From positions 4,218,653-4,274,398 of the forward strand of contig NZ_CP030118.1 of the NCBI RefSeq assembly GCF_006968745.1: a DNA stretch of 55,746 bases, read 5' to 3'. The position numbers were made by a program, and so were the translations under genes. Under the pieces are notes generated by a model. That model saw only the letters and a program-made list of their open reading frames with translations. It had not been told where the DNA came from and did no database searches. Source of the stretch: Brasilonema sennae CENA114 (GTDB lineage: Bacteria; Cyanobacteriota; Cyanobacteriia; Cyanobacteriales; Nostocaceae). Of the stretch, positions 34,276 to 42,835 are shown piece by piece (position 1 is the first letter of the stretch; each line of letters begins with the position of its first letter).

Positions 34276-34593
34276 ATGTCTCTAGAAAACGTCAAAGCAT
34301 TTTACGAAAGACTAGGAACTGACGAAGCTTTTCGTACCCAAGTTCAAGGAGCTAACACTAAGGATGAATGTAGCCAAACGGTTAAAAGTGCTGGCTATGA
34401 TTTCACCCAAGAAGAGTTGAAAGAATATACAGCCGAACTGTTGGAGTTAAGTGCTGATGAGGACGAACTGGCAGAGTTAGACGAAAAAGAATTGGTAACT
34501 ATTTTTGGTGGGATTGCTGCGCGATCTGAGCTATGGCTGCGCACTCCTGTTATTCGGCCTCTATATGGAGTTGTGGTACGGCTAGAAGAATAA
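34276..34593 (+). CDS. Nif11-leader RiPP precursor 3 (single PLYG motif)
   Basis: A 105-residue precursor. The leader is clearly homologous to the other two but more diverged (E5N, ERLG, ANTKDE, SADEDELAEL). After GG (78-79) the core is short: a segment with SELWLRTPVI, then RPLYGVVV at 94-101 and an acidic end. There is one candidate splice tyrosine, Tyr97, and no proline repeat. Its ribosome-binding site is AGAGGA. It lies closest to the maturase gene and may be the ancestral type, with precursors 1 and 2 being expanded duplicates. Confidence 0.88.
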   Translation: MSLENVKAFYERLGTDEAFRTQVQGANTKDECSQTVKSAGYDFTQEELKEYTAELLELSADEDELAELDEKELVTIFGGIAARSELWLRTPVIRPLYGVVVRLEE

Positions 34594-34629
34594 TTTCAAG
34601 GAAGTTTAAGTAATAAGCTTAAGTTTCTT

Positions 34630-34655
34630 GGGACGGACGCAAGTAAGTCCGTCCC
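34630..34655 (+). terminator. Hairpin between precursor 3 and the radical SAM gene
   Basis: GGGACGGA (34630-34637) pairs with TCCGTCCC (34648-34655), 30 bases upstream of the maturase ATG. As an attenuator it could keep enzyme transcripts below precursor transcripts. Confidence 0.55.
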
Positions 34656-34685
34656 TATCTGAATAAATTAGCTGAGGATATTTCA

Positions 34686-35939
34686 ATGACCTATCGCAGA
34701 ATCAGTTATGCGGTTTGGGAAATAACGCTGAAGTGCAATTTAGCTTGTCAGCACTGCGGTTCTCGTGCTGGGCACACAAGGGCGAAAGAACTTTCGACAG
34801 AAGAAGCCCTTGATTTAGTCAAACAAATGGCGGAAGTCGGGATTACAGAAGTCACCATAATTGGGGGTGAGGCTTTTCTCCGTCCTGATTGGTTGGAAAT
34901 TGCCTCTGCGATTACCAATGCTGGAATGCGTTGTGGGATGACGACTGGTGGTTATGGTATCACCTTGGATACAGCACGCCGGATGAAAGAAGCTGGAATT
35001 AGTGTAGTGTCTGTTTCGGTTGATGGCTTAGAAGCGACTCACGATCGCCTCAGGGGTAGAAAAGGCTCTTGGGAATGGGCGTTTAAGACCATGAGCCATC
35101 TTAAGGAAGCTGGTATTATCTTTGGCTGCAACACTCAAATCAATCGCCTATCTGCACCGGAATTTCCCCAAATCTACGAGCGTATCCGTGATGCTGGCAT
35201 TTTTGCTTGGCAGATTCAGTTAACAGTGCCAATGGGAAATGCAGCGGATAATAGTGATATTCTACTGCAACCATATGAACTGCTAGATGTCTATCCAATG
35301 ATAGCTCGTGTTGCTCAACGCGCCCAGGAAGAAGGAGTGCAGGTGCAGCCAGGCAACAATATCGGCTATTACGGTCCCTACGAACGACTGCTGCGGGGAG
35401 GACATGCTTGGGCTTTCTGGCAGGGATGCAACGCCGGACTGGCTACTTTGGGCATTGAAGCCGATGGTGCAATCAAAGGTTGTCCTTCACTGCCGACTTC
35501 CGCATACACCGGAGGTAACATCCGCGACCACTCACTGCGAACAATCATTGAAGAGGCAGAGGAATTACGATTTAATCTCGGAGCTGATACTCCTAAAGGG
35601 ACAGATCATCTTTGGGGTTTCTGCAAGACTTGTGAATTTGCTCAACTCTGTCGTGGTGGTTGCTCTTGGACTGCTCATGTTTTCTTTGACAAAAGAGGTA
35701 ATAATCCTTACTGTCATCACCGTGCTTTAACGCAAGCAAAACGCGGTGTTCGCGAGCGAGTGTTTCTCCAACATAAGGCGCAGGGAAACCCGTTTGATAA
35801 TGGCGAGTTTGCTCTGGTTGAGGAAGCTATTGATGCTCCTTTGCCAGTCAATGATCCACTTCAGTTTAGTGGCGATCGCATTCAATGGTCACAAAGTTGG
35901 CAACAAGAATTATCACTTCCTTCATTAACAACTCATTAA
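34686..35939 (+). CDS. Radical SAM/SPASM maturase of Nif11-type peptides (PlpX-like splicease)
   Basis: A 417-residue enzyme. The radical SAM cluster motif CNLACQHC gives Cys17, Cys21 and Cys24. The SAM-binding GGE is in IIGGEAFLRPDW and the strand SVSVDGLEATHDRLRG is typical. The C-terminal half is a SPASM-type domain with clustered cysteines (FWQGCNAG, GCPS, CKTCEFAQLCRGGC, NPYCHH), binding auxiliary Fe-S clusters. Nif11 precursors with PLYG motifs upstream and a tiny partner downstream match the PlpA-PlpX-PlpY arrangement, in which the enzyme cuts tyramine out of the backbone. That reaction is inferred from family and context. Confidence 0.88.
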   Translation: MTYRRISYAVWEITLKCNLACQHCGSRAGHTRAKELSTEEALDLVKQMAEVGITEVTIIGGEAFLRPDWLEIASAITNAGMRCGMTTGGYGITLDTARRMKEAGISVVSVSVDGLEATHDRLRGRKGSWEWAFKTMSHLKEAGIIFGCNTQINRLSAPEFPQIYERIRDAGIFAWQIQLTVPMGNAADNSDILLQPYELLDVYPMIARVAQRAQEEGVQVQPGNNIGYYGPYERLLRGGHAWAFWQGCNAGLATLGIEADGAIKGCPSLPTSAYTGGNIRDHSLRTIIEEAEELRFNLGADTPKGTDHLWGFCKTCEFAQLCRGGCSWTAHVFFDKRGNNPYCHHRALTQAKRGVRERVFLQHKAQGNPFDNGEFALVEEAIDAPLPVNDPLQFSGDRIQWSQSWQQELSLPSLTTH

Positions 35940-35941
35940 TC

Positions 35942-36118
35942 ATGTCTGAAGAAAATACAACTATTACTGACTCCCAAACTCAGGTAGACTCTCAAGCACC
36001 CCTGTTACCTCGTTTGGCTTGGAGTAATCAGATAGCTTATTTGCGAGTTGTTTTAAAAGCGAAGAGGGCTTTAGACAGAATAGAAAAGGAAGCAGGTTTA
36101 AATGTGTTGGAAAGTTAA
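35942..36118 (+). CDS. Small partner of the radical SAM enzyme (PlpY-like)
   Basis: A protein of 58 residues starting 2 bases after the maturase stop, so translation is probably coupled. Residues 1-22 are Thr/Ser/Gln-rich. Residues 23-58 contain LPRLAWSNQIAYLRVVLKAKRALDRIEKEAG, a basic amphipathic helix. The Pleurocapsa splicease needs a small accessory protein, PlpY, encoded beside PlpX, and this gene occupies that place. I see no further domain. A frame open from 35885 overlaps the maturase and is less likely to be the start. Confidence 0.75.
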   Translation: MSEENTTITDSQTQVDSQAPLLPRLAWSNQIAYLRVVLKAKRALDRIEKEAGLNVLES

Positions 36119-36156
36119 AAACCAGAGGCGACTGTCAAAAATAGCCCAAATATAAC

Positions 36157-36867
36157 TTATGGTGAACTCAATCTTTTTTGGCTTGCTTTCTTACGCTTGA
36201 TTGGGTTCATCCAAACTTCTAGACGAGAGAAAAATTGGGATGCTGCTAAGGTGAGAACCAGATAAACCAAAGCAACTGCAGTGTAAATCTCGAAAGAACG
36301 ATAAGTGTCAGCTACAATTAATTGACCGCGTCGAAATAATTCTTCAAAGCCGATAACTGCTACCAGACTGGTATCTTTAAGCAAGGTAATAAATTCATTT
36401 CCTAGTGGTGGAATCATGCGGCGCAACGCTTGGGGAAAGATGATGTAGCGCATGGTTTGCACTTGACTCATACCCAGCGAGTTTGCGGCTTCTGCTTGTC
36501 CTGGTTCAATAGATTGAATTCCAGCACGAACAATTTCACCTATATATGCAGCAGAGTTGAGACTCAAAGCAACCACAGCAGCAAGTAAACGGTCAAAACG
36601 CAGAGGTATGCCAATGCTTTGAGCCAGTGCTGGCAAACCAAAGTAAATCATAAAAATCTGCACAAGCAAAGGCGTACCACGAAAAAAATCAACATAAGCG
36701 CGAGTTATCCAGCGCAAGGGTACAAGGGGCGAAAGTCGGGCAATTCCGATCAACGAACCGCCAATCATACCAAAAACAACTGAAAGCGCGGTAATCTCAA
36801 GTGTGACGACAGCACCAACAAGTAAATTTGGTAGGGCGTTGAGAATGATAGTTAAACTTTGAATCAT
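36157..36867 (-). CDS. Amino-acid ABC transporter permease (HisM/GlnP type)
   Basis: A permease of 236 residues with five to six helices. LPNLLVGAVVTLEITALSVVFG begins the domain, FFRGTPLLVQIFMIYFGLP is the family signature, and the EAA loop is YIGEIVRAGIQSIEPGQAEAANSLGM. The C-terminus is basic (NPIKRKKASQKRL). It most likely works with the binding protein at 38395-39231 and the ATPase at 39425-40198. The three genes are not in one operon here; a broken DUF389 gene and DUF3611 lie between on the other strand. Confidence 0.88.
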   Translation of the reverse strand: MIQSLTIILNALPNLLVGAVVTLEITALSVVFGMIGGSLIGIARLSPLVPLRWITRAYVDFFRGTPLLVQIFMIYFGLPALAQSIGIPLRFDRLLAAVVALSLNSAAYIGEIVRAGIQSIEPGQAEAANSLGMSQVQTMRYIIFPQALRRMIPPLGNEFITLLKDTSLVAVIGFEELFRRGQLIVADTYRSFEIYTAVALVYLVLTLAASQFFSRLEVWMNPIKRKKASQKRLSSP

Positions 36868-36902
36868 TGTTAAGTAAGTTGGTACAACAATACCTTCGCC
36901 AA

Positions 36903-37151
36903 TTACGAAGGGTGGACACAGGGTTCAGCTTTATGGATGCAACCCAAACAAGATATCTTGTGGAAAATCTGGGCCAATAAAATTGGCGATTGTTTTTGTG
37001 TAAGCAATTTTATCGTCTCATGCACATATTTATGATCGCGACAATATGCCTTAAGGTCAACAATGCCGTAATCCGGATTGTCGTGACGAAACTGGGCTAG
37101 CAATTGATGGAAATCGCATCTTAACCTTAGTGCCATTCGGCTTAATCCCAA
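36903..37151 (-). CDS. Doubtful small ORF upstream of the permease
   Basis: An 82-codon frame whose product I do not recognise. From Met6 it reads MALRLRCDFHQLLAQFRHDN and includes a Cys-rich end (CLGCIHKAEPC). Codon use is ordinary and the frame ends 35 bases before the permease start on the same strand. It could be a decayed gene or chance. No motif, signal or clear ribosome-binding site supports it. Confidence 0.25.
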   Translation of the reverse strand: MGLSRMALRLRCDFHQLLAQFRHDNPDYGIVDLKAYCRDHKYVHETIKLLTQKQSPILLAQIFHKISCLGCIHKAEPCVHPS

Positions 37152-37261
37152 GTTTTCAGGTTGTGAGGATAAAGCAAGAATAATACTTAAGGGAGAGAAT
37201 AACTTAAAAGATAATCGCTTAATTGTTGGTAATAGGCTTTTAATTATGGAAGGAGAGGATT

Positions 37262-37525
37262 TTGCACAGGAATCTTCACAACCGTTTTAGTAATCTTAGC
37301 AGGAGAAAACCCGAACCAGAAAAGCTAGAGGAAATGCAACTTGGGCTACTAGAAGAATCAACCCTAGATATTAACTATCTTGTGTTGATTGTCGGCTCCT
37401 GCGCCATTGCCACCTTTGGACTACTCTCCAATAGTGCGGCTGTGATTATAGGTGCCATGATTGTTGCTCCCCTAATGTTACCTATTAGGGGGCTGGCATT
37501 TGCGGCATTAGCAGGCAACAAGTAG
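37262..37525 (+). pseudogene. Truncated DUF389 membrane protein
   Basis: An 87-residue product starting at TTG 37262 with AAGGAGAGG just upstream. Its sequence from LGLLEESTLDINYLVLIVGS through NSAAVIIGAMIVAPLMLPIR to AALAGN is the conserved N-terminal core of DUF389 proteins, which are normally several hundred residues with more helices. It stops at TAG 37523-37525 right after the LAGN motif. No continuation was found in other frames before the DUF3611 gene at 37629. Most of the gene is therefore deleted. A short functional peptide is possible but unlikely. Confidence 0.7.
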
Positions 37526-37628
37526 ACAATTTTTCACTACTTAAGGCGCTATGTCAAGCCCAAAATTACCGAAGTAAGACTATTTTCAAAAATCAAAAGA
37601 TAGTTTATCAGGCTTAAGGAGAACGAAT

Positions 37629-38201
37629 ATGTCAAATGACTTAAATTCCTACTTACCTACACCGAGTAAACAACGATTTGCAGCCACCTTCGGCGTAGTA
37701 AGACCGATTAGCTTCTGGGTACAGTTAGCACTAGGCGCTGTTTCTGGCTTGGCTTTGGCGTTGGCTATATTTAGCCGTAATTCCACTGTCCAAACAACGA
37801 CGAATTCGGTCATGGGGTTTGGAGTCTTTTTGGGTATTATTGGAATTTTAGTGCTGTGTTTCAGGGTCTATTGGGTCAACCGCTACAGGCGTTTAGACAA
37901 ACTTTTACAGTCGCCTAATCGTGAATTACATCCAAGGAAAGAGGACGTAATTCAAGTATTACAAATTGGATTAATCGTTAGTTTGATAGGGCTATTGTTA
38001 GCTTTTTTAGCATCTGAAGTGACCGTTATTGCTGTATTATCGAAATCTCTAGCTCTGCCTCAAGGAGTAGCAGTCTATAGACCGGAAAATGTCATTCGTT
38101 CCCTAGATCTTTTTGTAGTTTTGGCAAACGTCAATCTGATTGGCGCTCACCTTGTAGGAGGCGCTACTTCACTTGGGCTGGTTAACTGGTTAGATCAATA
38201 A
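37629..38201 (+). CDS. DUF3611 membrane protein
   Basis: A protein of 190 residues with about four membrane helices (near 28-48, 58-80, 108-130 and 160-182). The opening PTPSKQRFAATFGVVRPISFWVQLALGAVSGL and the RVYWVNRYRRLDKLL loop are typical of DUF3611, a family of cyanobacteria and chloroplasts with unknown function. AAGGAGAACGAAT lies just before the ATG. A gap of about 100 bases separates it from the truncated DUF389 gene on the same strand. Confidence 0.8.
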   Translation: MSNDLNSYLPTPSKQRFAATFGVVRPISFWVQLALGAVSGLALALAIFSRNSTVQTTTNSVMGFGVFLGIIGILVLCFRVYWVNRYRRLDKLLQSPNRELHPRKEDVIQVLQIGLIVSLIGLLLAFLASEVTVIAVLSKSLALPQGVAVYRPENVIRSLDLFVVLANVNLIGAHLVGGATSLGLVNWLDQ

Positions 38202-38394
38202 AAAATAGCACTAAGCAGTCAGTTTAACATAGCTGACCGCTTTTTCTTTTCTGGGACATTTCCACTTCTTTGATAGTGTAACTTTTTTTGTGCGTAAATC
38301 TGAAAGTTAACTCATCAGGACTGTCATTAATCATTAGTCATTAGTCACTAGTTAGGAATTTTCACCTCCCTCTGTGTGTCCCTCCCTCCTTCCC

Positions 38395-39231
38395 TCAAGA
38401 AGTAGAAGCTGGCGCAGTCTCTGGTAGTTGCGGAGGTTCTGTATTGAACCACTTCTTGTAAATTTGCGCGTAAGTACCGTCTGAAATTATCTTTGCAAGA
38501 GCTGTGTTGATGGCGTTGAGGTTGGGAGAATTTTTTGGCAAGGCAATACCATAGTATTCTTCGGTGAGCAGTTGACCAACTACCTTTAGACCTTTGATGT
38601 TACCACTCTTGATCGCTTCTATTGTCACAGGAGCATCGTTGATGACAGCATCTACATTACCATTTGCCAATTCTTGCAAGGCTAAAGGGGCAGAGTCGAA
38701 TTCCCGAACTTGAGCACCAGAGATGCTTTTGGCTTTTTTAGATCCGGTTGTGCCAATTTGGACAGCAATTTTCTTGCCTTTGAGACTATCTAGGTTGGTG
38801 ATAGTTGTGTTGTCTTGGCGGATTGCGATCGCCAACCCTGCTCTAAAATAAGGTCGAGAAAAAGACACTGCTTGGGCGCGTTCTGGGGTGATAGTAATTG
38901 AACTGATAGCAGCATCAATAGTATTTGCTTGAAGTCCTGGTATTATACCATCAAAAGGTAGACTTTGGAACTCAATCGTTAATCCAGCTGCTTGTCCCGC
39001 TGCTTTGATCAGATCAATATCAAAGCCTACGAGTTCATTGCCCGAACCTTTGGACTCAAACGGCGGAAAAGCAGGTTCTGTAGCAACTTTAATTGTTTTT
39101 CCTGCTGTAGCTGTTTGTGAATTACCCTTAGAAGTACTGCTAGTATTGCTACCTGAATTTTCACAAGCTGACAAAATCGCAGCCGTACCTAAACCAGTTA
39201 AGAAATATTTTATGAAATGCGATCGCCCCAT
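38395..39231 (-). CDS. Amino-acid ABC transporter substrate-binding lipoprotein
   Basis: A protein of about 278 residues from ATG 39231. It has a lipoprotein signal (KYFLTGLGTAAILSAC), then a Ser/Asn linker and the binding-protein fold: KVATEPAFPPFES, GFDIDLIKAAGQAAGL, FDGIIPGLQANTIDAAISSITITPER. It probably binds a polar or basic amino acid and feeds the HisM-type permease at 36157. The frame remains open to ATG 39303, but those 24 codons (RSARSAAAKLSRKAPAL) read through a CGCTCCGCGCAGATCGC-type repeat, so the shorter start is preferred. It is divergent from its probable ATPase. Confidence 0.85.
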   Translation of the reverse strand: MGRSHFIKYFLTGLGTAAILSACENSGSNTSSTSKGNSQTATAGKTIKVATEPAFPPFESKGSGNELVGFDIDLIKAAGQAAGLTIEFQSLPFDGIIPGLQANTIDAAISSITITPERAQAVSFSRPYFRAGLAIAIRQDNTTITNLDSLKGKKIAVQIGTTGSKKAKSISGAQVREFDSAPLALQELANGNVDAVINDAPVTIEAIKSGNIKGLKVVGQLLTEEYYGIALPKNSPNLNAINTALAKIISDGTYAQIYKKWFNTEPPQLPETAPASTS

Positions 39232-39424
39232 AAGAGCCGGTGCTTTGCGCGATAGCTTAGCTGCTGCGCTCCGCGCAGATCGCGTCACTTTTGGCTGGAA
39301 CATGGTTTTTTGCCAAATAAATTATTGATAACAGAAATTATATGTTCTAAAAATCAAATTTTAAGGTATTACAGAAGCGAGCAATGAGTTCTTATAATAA
39401 TTTGTAGTGCAACAGATATCGAAA

Positions 39425-40198
39425 ATGGACAACTCCTCCTCTGCAATTGTCTTTGAAAATATTGAAAAGAGTTATGGTTCCCTAAAAGTTCTCAAGGGGA
39501 TTACTGGCAAGATAGAACGAGGAGAAGTCGTCGCAGTCATTGGTGCTTCTGGTTGTGGCAAAAGTACTTTACTCCGCTGCTTCAACCGTTTGGAAGCGAT
39601 TGATTCTGGGCGTTTACTAGTCAACAATGTTGATGTATCACAACCGAATTTTAGCAACAGGCAACTACGGCAACTGCGAACACAAGTCGGCATGGTTTTC
39701 CAGCAGTTTAACCTGTTTCCTCATTTAAGCGTACTAGAAAATCTGACACTTGCGCCGCGTCAAGTGCTGGGGAAATCAGCGAAAGAAAGTGCACAATTGG
39801 CAGGACTTTATCTCGAAAAAGTTGGACTTTTTGACAAAGCATCTGCATATCCAGAACAACTTTCAGGAGGACAAAAGCAACGAGTCGCTATTGCCCGCAG
39901 TTTGTGTATGAATCCCCAAGTTATGCTTTTTGATGAACCAACCAGCGCCTTAGATCCGGAACTTGTGGGTGAAGTGTTGCAAGTCATGCAACAATTAGCA
40001 GCAGAGGGTATGACGATGGTCGTTGTCACTCATGAAATGCAATTTGCCCGTGAGGTGGCGCATCGAGTTATCTTTTTGGATCAAGGTGTTGTGGTAGAAC
40101 AAGGATCGCCTCACCAAGTTCTCTCTCATCCAGAAAGCGATCGCTTACGTACTTTTCTAAGTCGTCTGAATGCCAAAGAATTGGATGTTACAGGTTAA
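39425..40198 (+). CDS. Amino-acid ABC transporter ATP-binding protein (GlnQ/HisP type)
   Basis: A protein of 257 residues from ATG 39425; a GTG at 39407 would add six. Walker A is GASGCGKST, followed by GMVFQQFNLFPHLSV, LSGGQKQRVAIARS, VMLFDEPTSALD and VVTHEMQFA. It is a paralogue of the ATPase at 27499-28239. It is divergent from the binding-protein gene and likely completes the importer with the permease at 36157. A HIP1 site lies near its 3' end. Confidence 0.9.
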   Translation: MDNSSSAIVFENIEKSYGSLKVLKGITGKIERGEVVAVIGASGCGKSTLLRCFNRLEAIDSGRLLVNNVDVSQPNFSNRQLRQLRTQVGMVFQQFNLFPHLSVLENLTLAPRQVLGKSAKESAQLAGLYLEKVGLFDKASAYPEQLSGGQKQRVAIARSLCMNPQVMLFDEPTSALDPELVGEVLQVMQQLAAEGMTMVVVTHEMQFAREVAHRVIFLDQGVVVEQGSPHQVLSHPESDRLRTFLSRLNAKELDVTG

Positions 40199-40435
40199 AA
40201 GAAACTTATACCAATTCCATATGAAAAGGTATCAGTTGGTAGAGCATGTATAACTTTTGGGAGATGTTTTATCAAACAGCATCTCTTAACTTGAAAACAT
40301 AAAAGGATATAGAAGAATTACAAATTAACATCTGGTTAAAAAGTGAAAAATTATTGAACCGTTTATTAGTCATATTTTGTAACATTAAATATTTATCAAA
40401 TAAATTTTATTTAAGAGAGAATAAAGAATCCAATA

Positions 40436-40993
40436 ATGAAATACCTTGTTTCTATATTAAAAAGCACTTTTCCTTTACTCACATTTGTTAGTGGTGTCTT
40501 TTATATTAACAGTGCGATCGCGGCTGAAACTGTTGTTTTTAAGTATGGTATATTTCGTGAAACAGTACCAGTAAGTGAACTAACAGCCTTAGCTGAAACT
40601 GGAGAGCTTTCGCAAAAGCTAAGGTTCTTCTTTAATCAAGCCGATCAAGACCCTCAACCAGTTCGCAATACCTTAACACGAGAAGTTAATGCTAACCCAG
40701 TGACGTTGGATCGTGTACTGAATAATCGTATTGGTATATTTTTATTAGACCAGATTAGTCAGACAATTCATACTCCCTCAGGGAACGCAGACAGACAAGC
40801 TTTGCGATCATCTTTAGTACTGTCAGCTAGTAAAGACAAAAAAGTGTCATTGATTGAAATCATTCAAAATTACCCAACCACAGAAGTTCACATTGAGGGT
40901 AAACGTCTTGTGCGCACATATGAGCAACTCAATCTTCTTGCACAATGGTTACAAAATGTACTCTATAATAATGTACGCCAATCTTTCAAATAA
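40436..40993 (+). CDS. DUF1400 secreted protein
   Basis: A protein of 185 residues. A signal peptide (residues 1-29, LLTFVSGVFYINSAIAAE) is followed by the DUF1400 pattern: VVFKYGIFRETVPVSELTALAETGELS, LRFFFNQ, then LLDQISQTIHTPSG and ALRSSLVLSASKD…SLIEIIQNYPTTEVHIEG. DUF1400 is often the N-terminal part of longer cyanobacterial proteins annotated as alpha/beta hydrolases; here it stands alone with no hydrolase domain after it. It is probably periplasmic. The function is unknown. Confidence 0.75.
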   Translation: MKYLVSILKSTFPLLTFVSGVFYINSAIAAETVVFKYGIFRETVPVSELTALAETGELSQKLRFFFNQADQDPQPVRNTLTREVNANPVTLDRVLNNRIGIFLLDQISQTIHTPSGNADRQALRSSLVLSASKDKKVSLIEIIQNYPTTEVHIEGKRLVRTYEQLNLLAQWLQNVLYNNVRQSFK

Positions 40994-41518
40994 GTATGTA
41001 GCTGTTCTATATAAGTTCTAAATTGATTCAACAATACTATTTTACTAATACTTATAACAAACGTTTTCTATGACTTTTCTTATTGAGAGATCATAGATAT
41101 TATTAGTTGCAAATATTAAGAAAGACATTATCGAATAGGGTGTAGGGGTCGAATGTATTGGTATTCAAACCCCAACCAATCGTAAACACCACCCGTTGAC
41201 CTTTTTTGAATTTGAGCCCGAAGGGCAAGTGACGGTGGGGTTTTAGACCCCATTGCTCCTAGGTGTGGAGTGTACAAAACATCAAATATTCCCCCACACC
41301 TGACACCCTACACCCCACACCCAGAGGAGCGAAGCGATGATAAAAGTTATATGATATTACCTTATGCCTAAAACAATAAAACTATAATAATCTATTTATT
41401 GAATTGGTATTAAAGCCAAAAAACTTCCTTTATTTAGGTAAACCTTTTGGGTGAGGCGTTAACACGACTCTTAAGTGTAGTATAATTGTAGTTTTTTCGT
41501 CTTAGGAGGTGTACAATT
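40994..41518. other. Intergenic region, 525 bp
   Basis: No gene is seen. Around 41140-41340 are GC-rich repeats (CCCCACACCTGACACCC, ACACCCCACACCCAGAGG) with partial inverted counterparts (TAGGGTGTAGGGG). The last 120 bases are AT-rich and carry the promoter region of the Eis-like gene, with AGGAGG at 41504-41509, 9 bases before the ATG. Confidence 0.5.
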
Positions 41519-42691
41519 ATGATGCCAAAATTTGAATACAGCCAACTTATCAAAGAGGACATTCAGCGGCTGGGGAATATTCTTGAGCAGTGTTTTCTGA
41601 TGTCGCCAGGTGGGAGCGAAATTTTCTTCAACTCCATTGGTTTAGAAAACTTCCGTGTTATTCGTGTAGGTGAAGAAGTTGCTGGTGGACTAGGGATTAT
41701 CCTGATGCCTCAGTGGTGGGGTGGTGAACGTGTACCTATGGCGGGAATAGCTGCAGTAGGTATTGCTCCGGAACATCGTGGAGGTGGAGTAGCATTAGCT
41801 ATGATGCAGCACACTGTTAAAGAACTCCACGCCAAGGGAGTACCCATCTCCACTCTCTATCCAGCGACTCAACGTGTATACCGAAAAGCAGGGTATGAAC
41901 AGGGGGGTATCTCTTCTATTTGGGAAGTTCCTACTCAAAGCATTTTAGTGAAGGAACAGTCACTACCAATTGGTGCTGTTGTAGGTAATCATGAAATTTT
42001 TTATGAACTCTATCAGCAGCAAGCAAAGCTCAACAATGGATTCGTAGAGCGAGATCAAAGTCTCTGGGAGCGTATATTCAAACCAGATGAGAAGGAAGGA
42101 ATTTACACCTATCTTATTGGTTGTGCAGAACAACCCCAAGGTTACATCATCATCAGTCAGCACCAAGATCAGGATGGCTCTTTTATAAAAGTCAGAGATT
42201 TTGTAGTTATGACAACCGCTGCAGCACAAACTTTTTGGAATTTTCTTGCCAAGCATCGCTCTCAAATTCAAAATGTGCGATGGAAAGGTTCTGCTACGGA
42301 ATCTCTAACTTTACTCTTACCAGAGCAAACCGCCAAGCAAAAATCCACTAGCTATTGGATGCTGCGCGTGATTGATGTCGTCAAAGCGCTAGAAAAGCGT
42401 GGTTATCCACCAGGAATTCAAGCAGAACTGCACTTGGAAATCCAAGATGACTTACTCGCTGAAAATAATGGTAAATTTATTCTGTCTGTTGCCAATGGAC
42501 GCGGTGAAGTTACCAGTGGAGGAAAAGGCGAAATGAAGCTAGATATTAGAGGATTAGCACCTCTCTACACAGGCTTATTTACCCCGCAACAATTGCAACT
42601 TGCAGGACAACTTGATGCTACAGAAACAGCAATGTTTGCAGCGACTCAAATATTTTCTGGCGCATCCCCTTGGATGGCTGATTTCTTTTAA
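41519..42691 (+). CDS. Eis-like GNAT N-acetyltransferase
   Basis: A protein of 390 residues with the three-part Eis layout. The N-terminal GNAT domain has the acetyl-CoA motif GIAAVGIAPEHRGGGVALAMM (about 80-100) and YRKAGYEQGG. A second GNAT-like domain lies at about 160-280, and a C-terminal sterol-carrier-like domain (GRGEVTSGGKGEMKLDIRGLAPLYTG) ends the protein. Eis proteins acetylate lysines or aminoglycosides at several positions. The native substrate is unknown. A strong ribosome-binding site, AGGAGG, precedes ATG 41519; ATG 41522 is an alternative. Confidence 0.88.
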   Translation: MMPKFEYSQLIKEDIQRLGNILEQCFLMSPGGSEIFFNSIGLENFRVIRVGEEVAGGLGIILMPQWWGGERVPMAGIAAVGIAPEHRGGGVALAMMQHTVKELHAKGVPISTLYPATQRVYRKAGYEQGGISSIWEVPTQSILVKEQSLPIGAVVGNHEIFYELYQQQAKLNNGFVERDQSLWERIFKPDEKEGIYTYLIGCAEQPQGYIIISQHQDQDGSFIKVRDFVVMTTAAAQTFWNFLAKHRSQIQNVRWKGSATESLTLLLPEQTAKQKSTSYWMLRVIDVVKALEKRGYPPGIQAELHLEIQDDLLAENNGKFILSVANGRGEVTSGGKGEMKLDIRGLAPLYTGLFTPQQLQLAGQLDATETAMFAATQIFSGASPWMADFF

Positions 42692-42835
42692 CAGTTAACA
42701 GTTAACAGTTATCAGTTATCAGTAAAGAGTGCTTTTTTGCTTGGGTAACCGTCGATATAACACTCGCAGCAACTGACGCCTGGTACTGATTTAAGGTTTT
42801 GTTTTTTGATGAATGACTCATAACTAATAAATAAC

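Noticed and set aside
32930..34593. Nitrogen-fixation genes suggested by the name Nif11
   Set aside because: Nif11 here is the leader-peptide family of RiPP precursors; no nitrogenase genes are nearby.
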